Origin: Mycobacterium celatum
GTDB lineage: Bacteria; Actinomycetota; Actinomycetes; Mycobacteriales; Mycobacteriaceae
Direction of reading: 5' to 3'
Length of the DNA stretch: 64,000 bases
Assembly (NCBI RefSeq): GCF_002101595.1
Contig: NZ_LQOM01000016.1
Span: 248,001 to 312,000 of the forward strand
The position numbers and the translations under genes are program-made. Under the pieces are notes generated by a model. It worked only from the letters and a program-made list of their open reading frames with translations, had not been told where the DNA came from and made no database searches. Position 1 is the stretch's first letter. Every line of letters begins with the position of its first letter. This document shows, in pieces, positions 1 through 9,239 of the stretch.

Positions 1-1
1 C

Positions 2-1219
<1,218 letters not shown>

Positions 1220-1273
1220 CCGTCGGTCTCGATGGTGGCCGAATTCCCGTCATGAGGCCCGTCGGCGTCTGGT

Positions 1274-1352
1274 TAGACTTTCGGGGTTCACCGGCTCTGC
1301 GGTGCCGGCGCCGCCCGCCAAGCGGTGTTCGCCGCCTATTTCAGCGGGAGGA
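1274..1352 (+). promoter_or_regulatory. Putative promoter and RBS ahead of the MoxR cluster
   Basis: The ligA-distal gap holds a TAGACT -10-like hexamer at 1274-1279, which would give a 5' UTR of about 70 nt, and a strong Shine-Dalgarno run (GGGAGGAG, about 1346-1353) five bases before the GTG at 1358. No convincing -35 was seen. This is motif reading only. Confidence 0.35.
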
Positions 1353-1357
1353 GTGCA

Positions 1358-2539
1358 GTGACGGATTCGTCGGGCGCGGGGCGCAACTACGGCGGTCCCA
1401 ACCCGATCGGGGGACCCGCCCCGGCCCCTCCCACGGGCTGGGTGCCGCCCCCGCCGCCGCAGGCGCCGGGGCAGTGGCAGGCCCCACCGGCCCAGCAACC
1501 GCCGTCACCGCCACCGCCCGGCTGGGGACCTGTTGGCACACCGGAGTGGGGTCCTCAGTTTGCTGTGCAACCGCGCGCCGGGCGTCGTCACCGCAAGGCG
1601 CTGCTGGTGACGGTTGGTGCCGGCGTGGCGGTGATCGTGGTGATCGTCATCGTCGGGGCCTTCACGTTGTTCGGCGGGGGTGGCGGCAGCGGCGCGGGCA
1701 GTCCGAGCGCCGCGGTCAAGGGCTACCTGGAAGCACTGGCGCGCGGCGACGCGGAGGCGGCGCTGGCCGACGGCGCCGACCAGCCCGCGTCCAAAGAGCT
1801 CTTGAACGACGACATCCTCAAGAAGCAAATCGAGAAGATGCCGATCTCCAATATCCGGATCCTCGGCGACAATGCGAGCGACGCGTCCGGCGTGGGTCAG
1901 GTCCACGTGACGGTGAGTTTCGGCGACCAGAGTTCCGATAGCACGCTGGCGGTCAAAAAGGCCGACGGCCGTTGGAAACTCGACGCCAGCGCGGTACGGC
2001 TGGACTTCACCCGCTTCACCGCCACCAATCAGGCGATGGAGACCCTGACCGCGTTCGGTAAACCGGCGGGAAAATCGGTGGCCTACGTTTTTCCCGGCTG
2101 GATCGACTGGGGCTCGAACAACAAGAACATCGCCGTGAAGGGTAAGCCGGTGTTGCTCGAGTCGCTGGCGTCATCCGCCGGGGCTGCCGTACTTCCTGCG
2201 CTCTCGGTCAGTGAGGCGGGCCGGGCGGACATCGTCGCCGCTGTCAAGCAGCGGCTGGACACCTGTGCGCAATCGAAATCGCCGATGCCCGAACAATGCC
2301 CGCAGAAGATGTTTGTGCCCGGGATCGTCGACGGGACCGTGACATGGCAGGCGCCCGACGCCAACAATGCCGAAATACGGTTCATACCGTTGAAAATGTC
2401 GGCGCTCGTCACCATGCAGACCACTTTCGGGTACACGGCTCAAACCAGGGACGGCTCGAGCGTGAGCGGTAGCGCACCGGCCATTGTCATTGGCGAGGCC
2501 GATCTTTCGCAAAGCCCACCGACGATCAATTGGCACTGA
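1358..2539 (+). CDS. Pro-rich single-pass membrane protein with DUF4878-like domain
   Basis: 393 aa, unknown function, first gene of the MoxR cluster. Residues 1-65 are rich in Pro and Gly (cytoplasmic by inference), followed by a basic stretch and one hydrophobic helix (about residues 78-103, VIVVIVIVGAF core). The segment just after the helix (AVKGYLEALARGDAEAAL) resembles the DUF4878/lumazine-binding-like fold found on many mycobacterial exported proteins, so the C-terminus is probably outside the membrane. GTG 1358 is preferred over an ATG at 1325 because GGGAGGAG is correctly spaced before it. Stop is only 2 bp from the MoxR ATG, so co-transcription is likely. No catalytic motif was recognised. 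Confidence 0.75.
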   Translation: MTDSSGAGRNYGGPNPIGGPAPAPPTGWVPPPPPQAPGQWQAPPAQQPPSPPPPGWGPVGTPEWGPQFAVQPRAGRRHRKALLVTVGAGVAVIVVIVIVGAFTLFGGGGGSGAGSPSAAVKGYLEALARGDAEAALADGADQPASKELLNDDILKKQIEKMPISNIRILGDNASDASGVGQVHVTVSFGDQSSDSTLAVKKADGRWKLDASAVRLDFTRFTATNQAMETLTAFGKPAGKSVAYVFPGWIDWGSNNKNIAVKGKPVLLESLASSAGAAVLPALSVSEAGRADIVAAVKQRLDTCAQSKSPMPEQCPQKMFVPGIVDGTVTWQAPDANNAEIRFIPLKMSALVTMQTTFGYTAQTRDGSSVSGSAPAIVIGEADLSQSPPTINWH

Positions 2540-2541
2540 CG

Positions 2542-3549
2542 ATGACAACCGAACATATTCGACTTCAGCCCAACCGCCAGGACATGGACAACGCTTACCG
2601 CGTTGTCAACGCGATCAGCCAAGTGTTCTCCAGCAAGGTTGTCGGGCAAGAGAATCTGCGCGAGTCACTGCTGATCGGGCTGCTCACCGGAGGCCACATC
2701 CTGCTGGAAAGCGTTCCGGGACTTGCGAAGACGACTGCTGCCCGGGTGGTCGCCGATTCGATCTCCGGTGGATTCCAGCGCATCCAGTGCACGCCGGACC
2801 TGTTGCCCAGCGACATCATCGGCACGCAAATCTATGACTCGTCGACCAATTCGTTCACCACCCAACTGGGACCGGTGCACACCAACATCGTGTTGCTCGA
2901 CGAGATCAACCGCTCCAGCGCCAAGACCCAAAGTGCGATGCTGGAGGCCATGGAGGAGCGCCAGACCACCATCGCCGGTCAGCTCTACCCGATTCCCGAC
3001 CCGTTCGTGGTGATTGCGACGCAGAACCCCGTCGACCAGGAAGGCACCTACCCGCTCTCGGAGGCGCAGACCGACCGGTTCATGCTCAAAGAGGTGCTGC
3101 GCTACCCGATGCCGCAAGAGGAAGCCGAGGTCATCTTCCGCATCGACGCCGGCGTCTACGACCGCGACCGAAAGCCACGCCCGGTGGTCGGCCTGGACGA
3201 CATCCGGCGTCTGCAGCAAGTCGTGCGCAACGTGCACATGGACCAGGTCCTGGTGCACTACGCCAGCCAGCTGGTGCACGCCACCCGCAACTCCGAGCAG
3301 TTCCTGCCACCGCATCTGGCCAAACTGGTGGAATACGGCGCCAGTCCTCGTGCCACCATTGCGTTTTGCCGTGCGTCGCGGGCGCTGGCGGTGCTGAACG
3401 GGCGTAACCACGTGATTCCCGACGACATCCACAAGCTGGCCTACCGTGTGCTGCGCCACCGGCTGATTCTGGGATTCGAAGCGGTCCGGGCCAAGGTCAC
3501 CCCGGAGACCGTGATCGACGCTGTGCTGGCTTCGGTTCGAGTTCCCTGA
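2542..3549 (+). CDS. MoxR-family AAA+ ATPase
   Basis: 335 aa, usual length for MoxR chaperone-like ATPases, which use ATP hydrolysis to activate or assemble partner proteins, often those carrying vWA domains. Walker A is SVPGLAKT (about residue 60), Walker B is VLLDEINR (about 115-122), and the conserved EAMEERQ and ATQNPVDQEGTYPL (sensor 1) segments are intact; a C-terminal lid domain follows. ATG 2542 lies 2 bp after the preceding stop; a TTG at 2530 would add four residues and overlap. Gene order MoxR, DUF58, membrane proteins, vWA is the standard context of the family. No substrate can be named. Confidence 0.93.
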   Translation: MTTEHIRLQPNRQDMDNAYRVVNAISQVFSSKVVGQENLRESLLIGLLTGGHILLESVPGLAKTTAARVVADSISGGFQRIQCTPDLLPSDIIGTQIYDSSTNSFTTQLGPVHTNIVLLDEINRSSAKTQSAMLEAMEERQTTIAGQLYPIPDPFVVIATQNPVDQEGTYPLSEAQTDRFMLKEVLRYPMPQEEAEVIFRIDAGVYDRDRKPRPVVGLDDIRRLQQVVRNVHMDQVLVHYASQLVHATRNSEQFLPPHLAKLVEYGASPRATIAFCRASRALAVLNGRNHVIPDDIHKLAYRVLRHRLILGFEAVRAKVTPETVIDAVLASVRVP

Positions 3550-3554
3550 CACCA

Positions 3555-4427
3555 ATGGGCCAGCACCTCAACCGGGCACGCCTGTATTTCGGCACCGACA
3601 CCCGCGGCATGCTGGAGGGCGGGCGATACGCGCTGCTGCACACCCGCAGCCTCGAACTCGACGACCTTCGACCGTACGTGGCCGGCGACGACGTGCGCGA
3701 CATCGACTGGAAAGCGTCGGCGCGGGCGGGGACGGTGCTGATCAAACGCTATGTCTCCGAACGGCACCACAAGATCCTGCTGGTCGCCGACGCCGGGCGG
3801 AACATGTCGGCGCTGGCGCCGGGCGGCGAAATCAAACGCGACATCGCCGCCAACGCGATGGGCGCGATCGGGCTGATCGCGATGGGGCGCAGCGACGAAA
3901 TCGGAATGGTGTACGGCGATTCGCGCGGCTGCGCCAATATCCGCAACCGCCGCGGTGAGACGCACATCGAAAGCATGCTCGAGCTCTACTACGGCAGCGC
4001 GACGGCCGATCCCGGCCCCAGCGATATCGTCAGCCAGCTGGAATACGTGGCACGCGCGCACCGCCGACGGTTGCTGCTGGTGGTGGTCTCCGACGAACCC
4101 GACGTCAGCGCGCGCCTCGACGAGGTGCTCAACCAGCTTGTCGGGCGGCACGAGCTGATCTGGCTGATGATCACCGATCTGCCCGCCGTCGGCTCGGACG
4201 AGGGCGAGCAGGACGGATTCGACGTGTCCAGCGGCAAATTCGTGCTCAACGGGGCCACCCTGGGACCCCGCGTCGTTGCGGCCTACCAGGCTGCCGAGCT
4301 GCGGCGGGCCGTACAGCTCGACCAGTTCCTGACGTCACATCACGTCCGCTTCGCCAAGATCGGCGACAGCGCCGAGATCCGTCCGCGCATCGTCGAGATG
4401 GCCGAGGCGTACCGCAATGCCAGCTGA
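3555..4427 (+). CDS. DUF58 family protein (MoxR partner)
   Basis: 290 aa. The hallmark DUF58 segment is present (RPYVAGDDVRDIDWKASAR, about residues 38-57), followed by a vWA-like Rossmann region (ILLVADAGRNMS, about 76-87) in which the first MIDAS residues read D-A-G-R-N rather than DxSxS. No transmembrane helix. Genes of this family sit directly after moxR and are thought to act with it. It starts 5 bp after the moxR stop and its last 11 bases overlap the next gene. Function unknown. Confidence 0.9.
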   Translation: MGQHLNRARLYFGTDTRGMLEGGRYALLHTRSLELDDLRPYVAGDDVRDIDWKASARAGTVLIKRYVSERHHKILLVADAGRNMSALAPGGEIKRDIAANAMGAIGLIAMGRSDEIGMVYGDSRGCANIRNRRGETHIESMLELYYGSATADPGPSDIVSQLEYVARAHRRRLLLVVVSDEPDVSARLDEVLNQLVGRHELIWLMITDLPAVGSDEGEQDGFDVSSGKFVLNGATLGPRVVAAYQAAELRRAVQLDQFLTSHHVRFAKIGDSAEIRPRIVEMAEAYRNAS

Positions 4428-4893
4428 AGACCTGCTGCGATATGTGAGTGGCCCATTGCCGTTCTCGCCGTGGTGGCTGTGGGGCGGGGTGTGCATCATT
4501 GTAGTGGTAATCGCTTGGCTTGCAGGTGTTTTCGTGTGGACCATGCCGCCGGCCCGGCTGCGGGCCATGCCGGTGATCGGCGGCCTGCATGCACGGCTGC
4601 TGCGCCGACGTTTCGCACGCTCGGTCGCCGGGATCTGCGGGCAGTACCGCACCGGCGGCCTCTCGGCGCGGCAGGCCGGCGCAGCGATCAGCCGCACCTT
4701 GCGCAGTTTTCTGTTCATGGCGACCGGAACCCGGGCGCAGTACCTGCATGTCGGCGACATCGCAGCCGGCGACCTGGCGCCGGCCGGGCCGTTGTTGGAG
4801 GCACTGGGCGACATTCAGTTCAACGACGACAGCCGCGTCGACGTCGGCGCGATCGGCCGATCCACCGAGGAGCTCATCCGGTCATGGGGCTGA
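4417..4893 (+). CDS. Small membrane protein of the MoxR cluster (DUF4381-like position)
   Basis: 158 aa with one strong hydrophobic helix near residues 18-42 (WLWGGVCIIVVVIAWLAGVF) and a soluble C-terminal part. The position between DUF58 and the vWA genes is that of the DUF4381-type component of Bat-like operons, but sequence similarity to that family could not be confirmed by eye. It overlaps the DUF58 gene by 11 bp and the next gene by 10 bp, implying translational coupling. Confidence 0.75.
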   Translation: MPAEDLLRYVSGPLPFSPWWLWGGVCIIVVVIAWLAGVFVWTMPPARLRAMPVIGGLHARLLRRRFARSVAGICGQYRTGGLSARQAGAAISRTLRSFLFMATGTRAQYLHVGDIAAGDLAPAGPLLEALGDIQFNDDSRVDVGAIGRSTEELIRSWG

Positions 4894-5975
4894 GGTGGTG
4901 GCCGCTGATCGCCGTGGGCATTCTGTGCCTTGCGGGCTGTATCGCCGCGGCGGCCTTGCTGCCGATGCCCAAGGTCCATCGTCAGCTGCGGCCGCTGGCG
5001 CATGTCGACCGCCTGACCCGGCTGCCCGAGTATGCGCGGGTCTACCGGATCTATTTCCTGTCCATGGTCATCACCGGCGCGCTACTGCTGGCGACCTTCG
5101 CCACCGCCCTGGTCGCCAGCGCCCGGCCGATGGGAATGTCTTCGGTGACAAAGGAATTCGACGTGCAACATCCTGACGACATCATGCTCTGCGTCGGAGA
5201 ACCCGTCACCGATCCCACGACCGCGAACTTCCTCGGCTACTACGCCCAGCAAGCCAAGTCGTATGGCACCCAACGCATCGGGCTGACCTCGACCAGCCTG
5301 CGGATAGTCCCGTTGACCCGCGATAACGTGTATGCGGCCGCGCGGTTCGAGCACTTCGCCAAGCTCGCCCGAACCCAGCAGGACCTGGCCGCCAACAAGG
5401 CGGTGCCCGAGGGTGACCGTCGCGCACTGCAGTCCGGCATCGAGGAATTCAGCCAGCGGGTCGGCTACGTCGACTATGCGACCAGCCTCGAGGACAACCT
5501 CGCGTTGTGCCTCACCGGATTTCCGTCGTTCGAGGCCAAGAGCACGCATCGGCGGTCGCTGGTCTACATCGGCTACAGCGCGCCGCGGCCGCCGAACGAG
5601 AAGCGCCCTGCCCTGTTCACCGAGCAGGCGGTGGCGAGAATGGCCAGGGACGCCGGTGTGCAGATCAATGCCATTTCACGCTCCGACGTCGTGCAGAGCT
5701 CACCGCAAGCCAACGACAGCCTGCGCTCGATCGCCGAATCGAGTGGTGGAAAGTTCTTTCTGTACAACCCCTCTGGGTTGGCGTCGAGCGATTCCGGAGC
5801 CGATGCGACGCTGAGCCGCATCCTCGACCAGGTCCGCGACCATCCGCCGCAGGCGACGCTACCGAACGGCAAAGTGGTGTCGATCGAGTCGTTCGACTCG
5901 CCCCGGTTGGCCCTGGTGGCTGCGCTTGCGTTCGCTGCCCTGCTGGGGCTGTCGCTGGCGGTGCTGCGGCGATGA
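4884..5975 (+). CDS. Membrane protein, probable degenerate vWA (BatA/B-like) component
   Basis: 363 aa. Hydrophobic helices near residues 6-26 and 58-78 and a C-terminal helix (ALVAALAFAALLGLSLAVL) frame a soluble domain of about 250 residues. The domain order matches BatA/BatB proteins, but where the metal-binding DxSxS is expected the sequence reads DIMLCVGEP, so a MIDAS site is not visible. ATG 4884 overlaps the preceding stop; the following gene starts inside this one's TGA (ATGA). The assignment rests on context and topology. Confidence 0.7.
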   Translation: MGLRWWPLIAVGILCLAGCIAAAALLPMPKVHRQLRPLAHVDRLTRLPEYARVYRIYFLSMVITGALLLATFATALVASARPMGMSSVTKEFDVQHPDDIMLCVGEPVTDPTTANFLGYYAQQAKSYGTQRIGLTSTSLRIVPLTRDNVYAAARFEHFAKLARTQQDLAANKAVPEGDRRALQSGIEEFSQRVGYVDYATSLEDNLALCLTGFPSFEAKSTHRRSLVYIGYSAPRPPNEKRPALFTEQAVARMARDAGVQINAISRSDVVQSSPQANDSLRSIAESSGGKFFLYNPSGLASSDSGADATLSRILDQVRDHPPQATLPNGKVVSIESFDSPRLALVAALAFAALLGLSLAVLRR

Positions 5976-7036
5976 CGTTCAACCCGGTCTTTGCGCCCGC
6001 GGTTCTCGTCGTGATCGCGGTCGCGTTGATCATGGTGCGGATGGTGGCGCTGTATCGGGTGCTGGTCCGCACGGGCAGTGGCCGCTATCGCCGGGTCGTA
6101 TTGCGCTGGTGTGGTCTGACGCTGGCCGTTTTGCTGTTGGTGTTCGCGGCGGCGCGGCCAGGCATCGACCTGGCCGGCGGATCGGCCGATCAACCCAACC
6201 GCACCACGGCGGCCGACCCGAATCTGAACGTGTTCTTCGTGGTGGATCGTTCGGTGAATTCGCGGGTGGAGGATTACGGCGACCACCAATCGCGGATGAG
6301 CGGAATCCGTTCCGACATCGACGCGCTGATCGGGGAGTACCACCGCGCGCGGTTCGCGGTCATCTCGTTCGCATCGAAGGCGACGCTGGATTGGCCGCTC
6401 TCCGACGACGCCTGGAGCCTCGCGTCGATGGTGCACGGCCTGTCGTCGTACACGGTCGCCGCCCCCGACGCGATATATCAAGCCGACCCGACCGCGGCCA
6501 GGAGCGTCCTGAGCGAGCAACTCAAATCGGCATCGGAGCTGTTTACCGGCTCCAAGAACCTGGTGTTCTATTTCGGTGCGGGCGACGCCGCTTCGCGCGT
6601 CTCACCCGCCTCGTTCGATCCGCCGCCCGGCGCGATCGCCGGCGGCGCGGTGCTTGGCTATGGCACCGCGGCCGGTGGCCCGATCCCGCAGGGCTGGGTG
6701 AACGGCGCGAAGGTTTACCAAACCGATCAGGCGAGCGGCGCCGAGTTGAGCTCGGCACTGGACGAGCAGAGGCTGAAGAACGTCGCGGGCGATCTGAAAG
6801 TGCCGTATTTCCACCGGGATAGCGGGCAGGGCATTGCTGCCGTGCTGCCGGCCGTGGACCCGCCCGGGGCGTCGTCCGACGAGGCCGGCTCGCTGCGGAC
6901 ATCCAAGCTGATCGAGCGCCGCGAGCTGTACTGGGTGTTCACCGCGTTGTCGACGGTGCTGCTGCTGGTCGAGATCGTGCTGACCATTCGCGAGTTCCGG
7001 CTCAACCGCATGGCGCGCCAGGACGTGTCGAGATGA
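5972..7036 (+). CDS. Membrane vWA-domain protein (BatA/BatB-like)
   Basis: 354 aa. Two N-terminal helices (about residues 5-23 and 48-66), a vWA-like domain beginning FFVVDRSVNSR (about residue 90), and a C-terminal helix (VFTALSTVLLLVEIVL). The MIDAS-like motif is DRSVN rather than the consensus DxSxS; Asn could still ligand a metal. vWA proteins of this layout are the usual partners of MoxR ATPases. The start ATG overlaps the upstream TGA, and the stop overlaps the next ATG, so the three genes are tightly coupled. Confidence 0.85.
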   Translation: MTFNPVFAPAVLVVIAVALIMVRMVALYRVLVRTGSGRYRRVVLRWCGLTLAVLLLVFAAARPGIDLAGGSADQPNRTTAADPNLNVFFVVDRSVNSRVEDYGDHQSRMSGIRSDIDALIGEYHRARFAVISFASKATLDWPLSDDAWSLASMVHGLSSYTVAAPDAIYQADPTAARSVLSEQLKSASELFTGSKNLVFYFGAGDAASRVSPASFDPPPGAIAGGAVLGYGTAAGGPIPQGWVNGAKVYQTDQASGAELSSALDEQRLKNVAGDLKVPYFHRDSGQGIAAVLPAVDPPGASSDEAGSLRTSKLIERRELYWVFTALSTVLLLVEIVLTIREFRLNRMARQDVSR

Positions 7037-8130
7037 TGCTGCGCAAGGCGCCGCTTTTCGCGATCCGCTCCCGGGTGGAAGGATCATTGGCGCGGTTGCG
7101 CTCGGGGCCGTCTCGGATTCGGTTGCGGTGGCGACTGTACGCCTTCTCCGTGCCGGTCGTCTTGGTGTTGTTGCTGGCGGCGGCCAAGATGATCAGCGTT
7201 GCGGTGGTGAGTAATTCGGCAGTCGGCGATTTCGCCGCGCACGACATTGCCGCGCTGCGCGACGACGTTTCCGCGCTGAAGTCGTTCGATGTCTTCGAGC
7301 CGGCCAAGACGTCGTTCGCCGATGCGGATCTGGCTGTTCTGGAGGGCCGATTGGATGACGCCAGTGCTGGCTTCCAGGAATCATTGGCGCACATAGGTTT
7401 TGCGCACTCCTGTCCGGTCAGGGTCAACCTGGAGCTGGTGACCGAGACGCTCGGGGATCTTGCGGCGCGCGCTGGCAACGTGCAGGTGTCCGAACAGCGG
7501 TACAACAGCGCGATCACCGTGGTCAAGGAGGCCCCGCAGGGGTGTTTTGCGGGAAATGACGACCCGGATGTCAATCGTCGCCGCATTCGCCACGAAGCGC
7601 TGCCCAGGCTGGAGCAGAAGGTCGCGAACCTGCACAAGCCGCCGCCGTCGAGCAACCAGGAGTCACCGCCACCGTCGCCGCCGCCGGATTCGTCGGGCGG
7701 TTCGGGTGGCCAGGGCGGGTCGGGCGGCTCTGGTGGCGAAGGCGGCTCTGGTGGCTCGGGCGGCGGCTCGGGCTCCCCACCTCCGCCGCCAGGTGAGGGC
7801 AGCACGCCGCCACCGCAGCAGGGCCAGGGTTCCCCGCCGCCGTCGGGGCAGGGACCTGGATCACCTCCGCCGTCGGGCCAGGACCCGGGTTCCCCGCCGC
7901 CGCAAGGCGGTTCGGGTGCGCCGCCCGCCGGATCTGGCGGCGAAGCGCCCCCCGGCGGCGAGGGAGCAGCGGGCGAAGGCGATGCCATCAACCCGGTCAG
8001 CCCCGACCGGCTGCCCAGCGTCGGCAGTCCCGGCGCCGCCCCGCGCTTGGGTACCGGCAGCGGCGACCCGCTCGACCGGCTGCGCACCTTGCTGGACAAC
8101 TCGAACGCCTACGGCGAGAGCAGCGAATAA
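7033..8130 (+). CDS. Membrane protein with TPR-like region and Pro/Gly-rich tail
   Basis: 365 aa, last gene of the MoxR cluster. A basic N-terminus is followed by one helix (FSVPVVLVLLLAAAKMISVAVV, about residues 37-58), then about 130 residues of helical, TPR-like pattern (DLAVLEGRLDDASAGFQESL; ARAGNVQVSEQRYNSAI) and, from about residue 200, a long tail of Pro-, Gly- and Ser-rich repeats (SPPP, GGSGG, GSPPPSGQ). The layout resembles the TPR-bearing BatC/BatE components. The tail DNA (7645-7990) is low complexity. Starts with ATGA overlap. Confidence 0.75.
   Translation: MMLRKAPLFAIRSRVEGSLARLRSGPSRIRLRWRLYAFSVPVVLVLLLAAAKMISVAVVSNSAVGDFAAHDIAALRDDVSALKSFDVFEPAKTSFADADLAVLEGRLDDASAGFQESLAHIGFAHSCPVRVNLELVTETLGDLAARAGNVQVSEQRYNSAITVVKEAPQGCFAGNDDPDVNRRRIRHEALPRLEQKVANLHKPPPSSNQESPPPSPPPDSSGGSGGQGGSGGSGGEGGSGGSGGGSGSPPPPPGEGSTPPPQQGQGSPPPSGQGPGSPPPSGQDPGSPPPQGGSGAPPAGSGGEAPPGGEGAAGEGDAINPVSPDRLPSVGSPGAAPRLGTGSGDPLDRLRTLLDNSNAYGESSE
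7645..7990 (+). repeat. Low-complexity coding repeat (Pro/Gly/Ser)
   Basis: Imprecise tandem units encoding GGSGG and SPPPSGQGPG-type motifs inside the last gene of the MoxR cluster. Such tracts are prone to length change by slippage. Seen directly in the bases. Confidence 0.7.
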
Positions 8131-8131
8131 C

Positions 8132-8791
8132 TCAGTGCAGCAGCGTCGCCACGATTCCGGCCAGATAGCCAAGGCGCGCGACCTCGGATGGACGAAACTC
8201 CGGACCCCCGGGCCGGCCAAGCAGCAGCGCGGTGTTGGGCTCGCCGAGCGGCGCGGCCACCAGCGTGGTGTCCATCTCCCGCCAGACCGGTGGCACCCAG
8301 TCGGCGCCGCCGTCCAGTGCGGCGGCCCGCTCGATCGGCATCCACGGCGCCGCATCCGGCAGGGTTTCCGGGGCTCCGGAACTCCCGACGACCAACTGCA
8401 GCCCTCCCGGCGCATCGCAGAGCACCGCACACCAGCCCACCCGCACGACCCGGGGCGCCTCGTCGGCCAGCACCCGCAGCTTGGCCGGCGTGGCGCCGGC
8501 GGCCGCGATGTGATCGATGAGCTCGAGCTCGCGATGTGCTTCCAGAAGTCCGGTGTGCGGCCGCAGGCTATCCACCCGGACGCCGGTGAGCGCCTCGGCC
8601 GCGGTGATCAACGTGTCCGGCATCGCCGCGGCCGGCAACTCGACCACCAGGTCGTCGATCGCATAGCCGGACCCTCGCTCGACCACGTCGAGCGAGAGGA
8701 TGTCGGCGCCCACCGAGCCGAGCGCGACCGCCAGCGAGCCGAGGCTGCCCGGTCGGTCGGCCAGCTGAACCCGTAGCAGATAGGAAGGCAC
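8132..8791 (-). CDS. ACT-domain amino-acid-binding protein (Rv3013-like)
   Basis: 219 aa. An N-terminal ACT fold ([20 protein letters not shown], beta-alpha-beta pattern, about residues 3-75) is followed by a second domain ending in a conserved [13 protein letters not shown] helix. ACT domains bind amino acids and act as allosteric sensors; no catalytic domain is present. GTG 8791 (VPSYLL) is chosen because the remembered M. tuberculosis Rv3013 product begins PSYLLR. It converges on the MoxR cluster with 1 bp between stops and is divergent from gatC across the 8811-8922 repeats. Confidence 0.85.
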   Translation of the reverse strand: MPSYLLRVQLADRPGSLGSLAVALGSVGADILSLDVVERGSGYAIDDLVVELPAAAMPDTLITAAEALTGVRVDSLRPHTGLLEAHRELELIDHIAAAGATPAKLRVLADEAPRVVRVGWCAVLCDAPGGLQLVVGSSGAPETLPDAAPWMPIERAAALDGGADWVPPVWREMDTTLVAAPLGEPNTALLLGRPGGPEFRPSEVARLGYLAGIVATLLH

Positions 8792-8810
8792 GCGCACACT
8801 GTCGCACAGT

Positions 8811-8922
8811 GCTGATGGGGCGGCGACCCCCGGCGCCCGGCTTCGCCGCGCTTGCGATCGCCGCCGGCTGATGGGGCGGCGACCCGCGGCGCCCGGCTTC
8901 GCCGCGCTTGCGATCGCCGCCC
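8811..8922. repeat. Intergenic dyad repeat, two tandem copies (56-bp unit)
   Basis: Two direct copies (8811-8866 and 8867-8922). Each contains a GC-rich imperfect dyad: ends GGCGGCGA and TCGCCGCC, centre GCGCCCGGCTTCGCCGCGC. The same element recurs at 15752-15796, 21259-21382, 24494-24615 and 30978-31023. The second copy stops 4 bp before the gatC -10 box. Confidence 0.85.
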
Positions 8923-8925
8923 CAT

Positions 8926-8931
8926 TAAGCT
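8926..8931 (+). promoter_or_regulatory. Leaderless -10 box of gatC
   Basis: TAAGCT (TANNNT type) 8 nt before the GTG at 8940. The -35 position is occupied by the dyad repeat. Confidence 0.45.
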
Positions 8932-8939
8932 CTTGCCTC

Positions 8940-9239
8940 GTGTCCCAGATCTCCCGTGACGAGGTGGCCCACCTGGCCCGGCTGGCCCGGCTGGCGTTGA
9001 CCGACGGCGAACTCGACAGCTTCGCCGGCCAGCTCGACGCCATCCTGACGCACGTGAGCGCGATCCAGGCCGTCGACGTCACCGGCGTCGAAGCGACCGA
9101 CAACCCGCTCAAGGACGTCAACGTCACCCGCCCCGACGAAATCGCGCCGGGCCTGACGCAGCAGCAGGCGCTCGACCAGGCTCCGGCGGCGGTCGACGGC
9201 CGTTTCGCCGTGCCGCAGATCCTCGGGGAAGAGCAGTGA
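8940..9239 (+). CDS. gatC: Glutamyl/aspartyl-tRNA amidotransferase subunit C
   Basis: 99 aa, normal GatC length. This subunit stabilises GatA-GatB in the complex that converts Glu-tRNA(Gln) to Gln-tRNA(Gln) and, where needed, Asp-tRNA(Asn) to Asn-tRNA(Asn). [17 protein letters not shown] at the N-terminus and [16 protein letters not shown] are characteristic. GTG 8940 is fixed by the family N-terminus and by a leaderless -10 box; further upstream codons lie in repeat DNA. It overlaps gatA by 4 bp (GTGA). Pathway partners gatB (15810), gltX (37059) and tRNA-Gln (38605) are in the same window. Confidence 0.97.
   Translation: MSQISRDEVAHLARLARLALTDGELDSFAGQLDAILTHVSAIQAVDVTGVEATDNPLKDVNVTRPDEIAPGLTQQQALDQAPAAVDGRFAVPQILGEEQ

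Noticed and set aside
8811..8922. CRISPR-like direct repeats
   Set aside because: Only two units, no spacers of regular length, and the same element occurs singly elsewhere; it is a dispersed dyad repeat.
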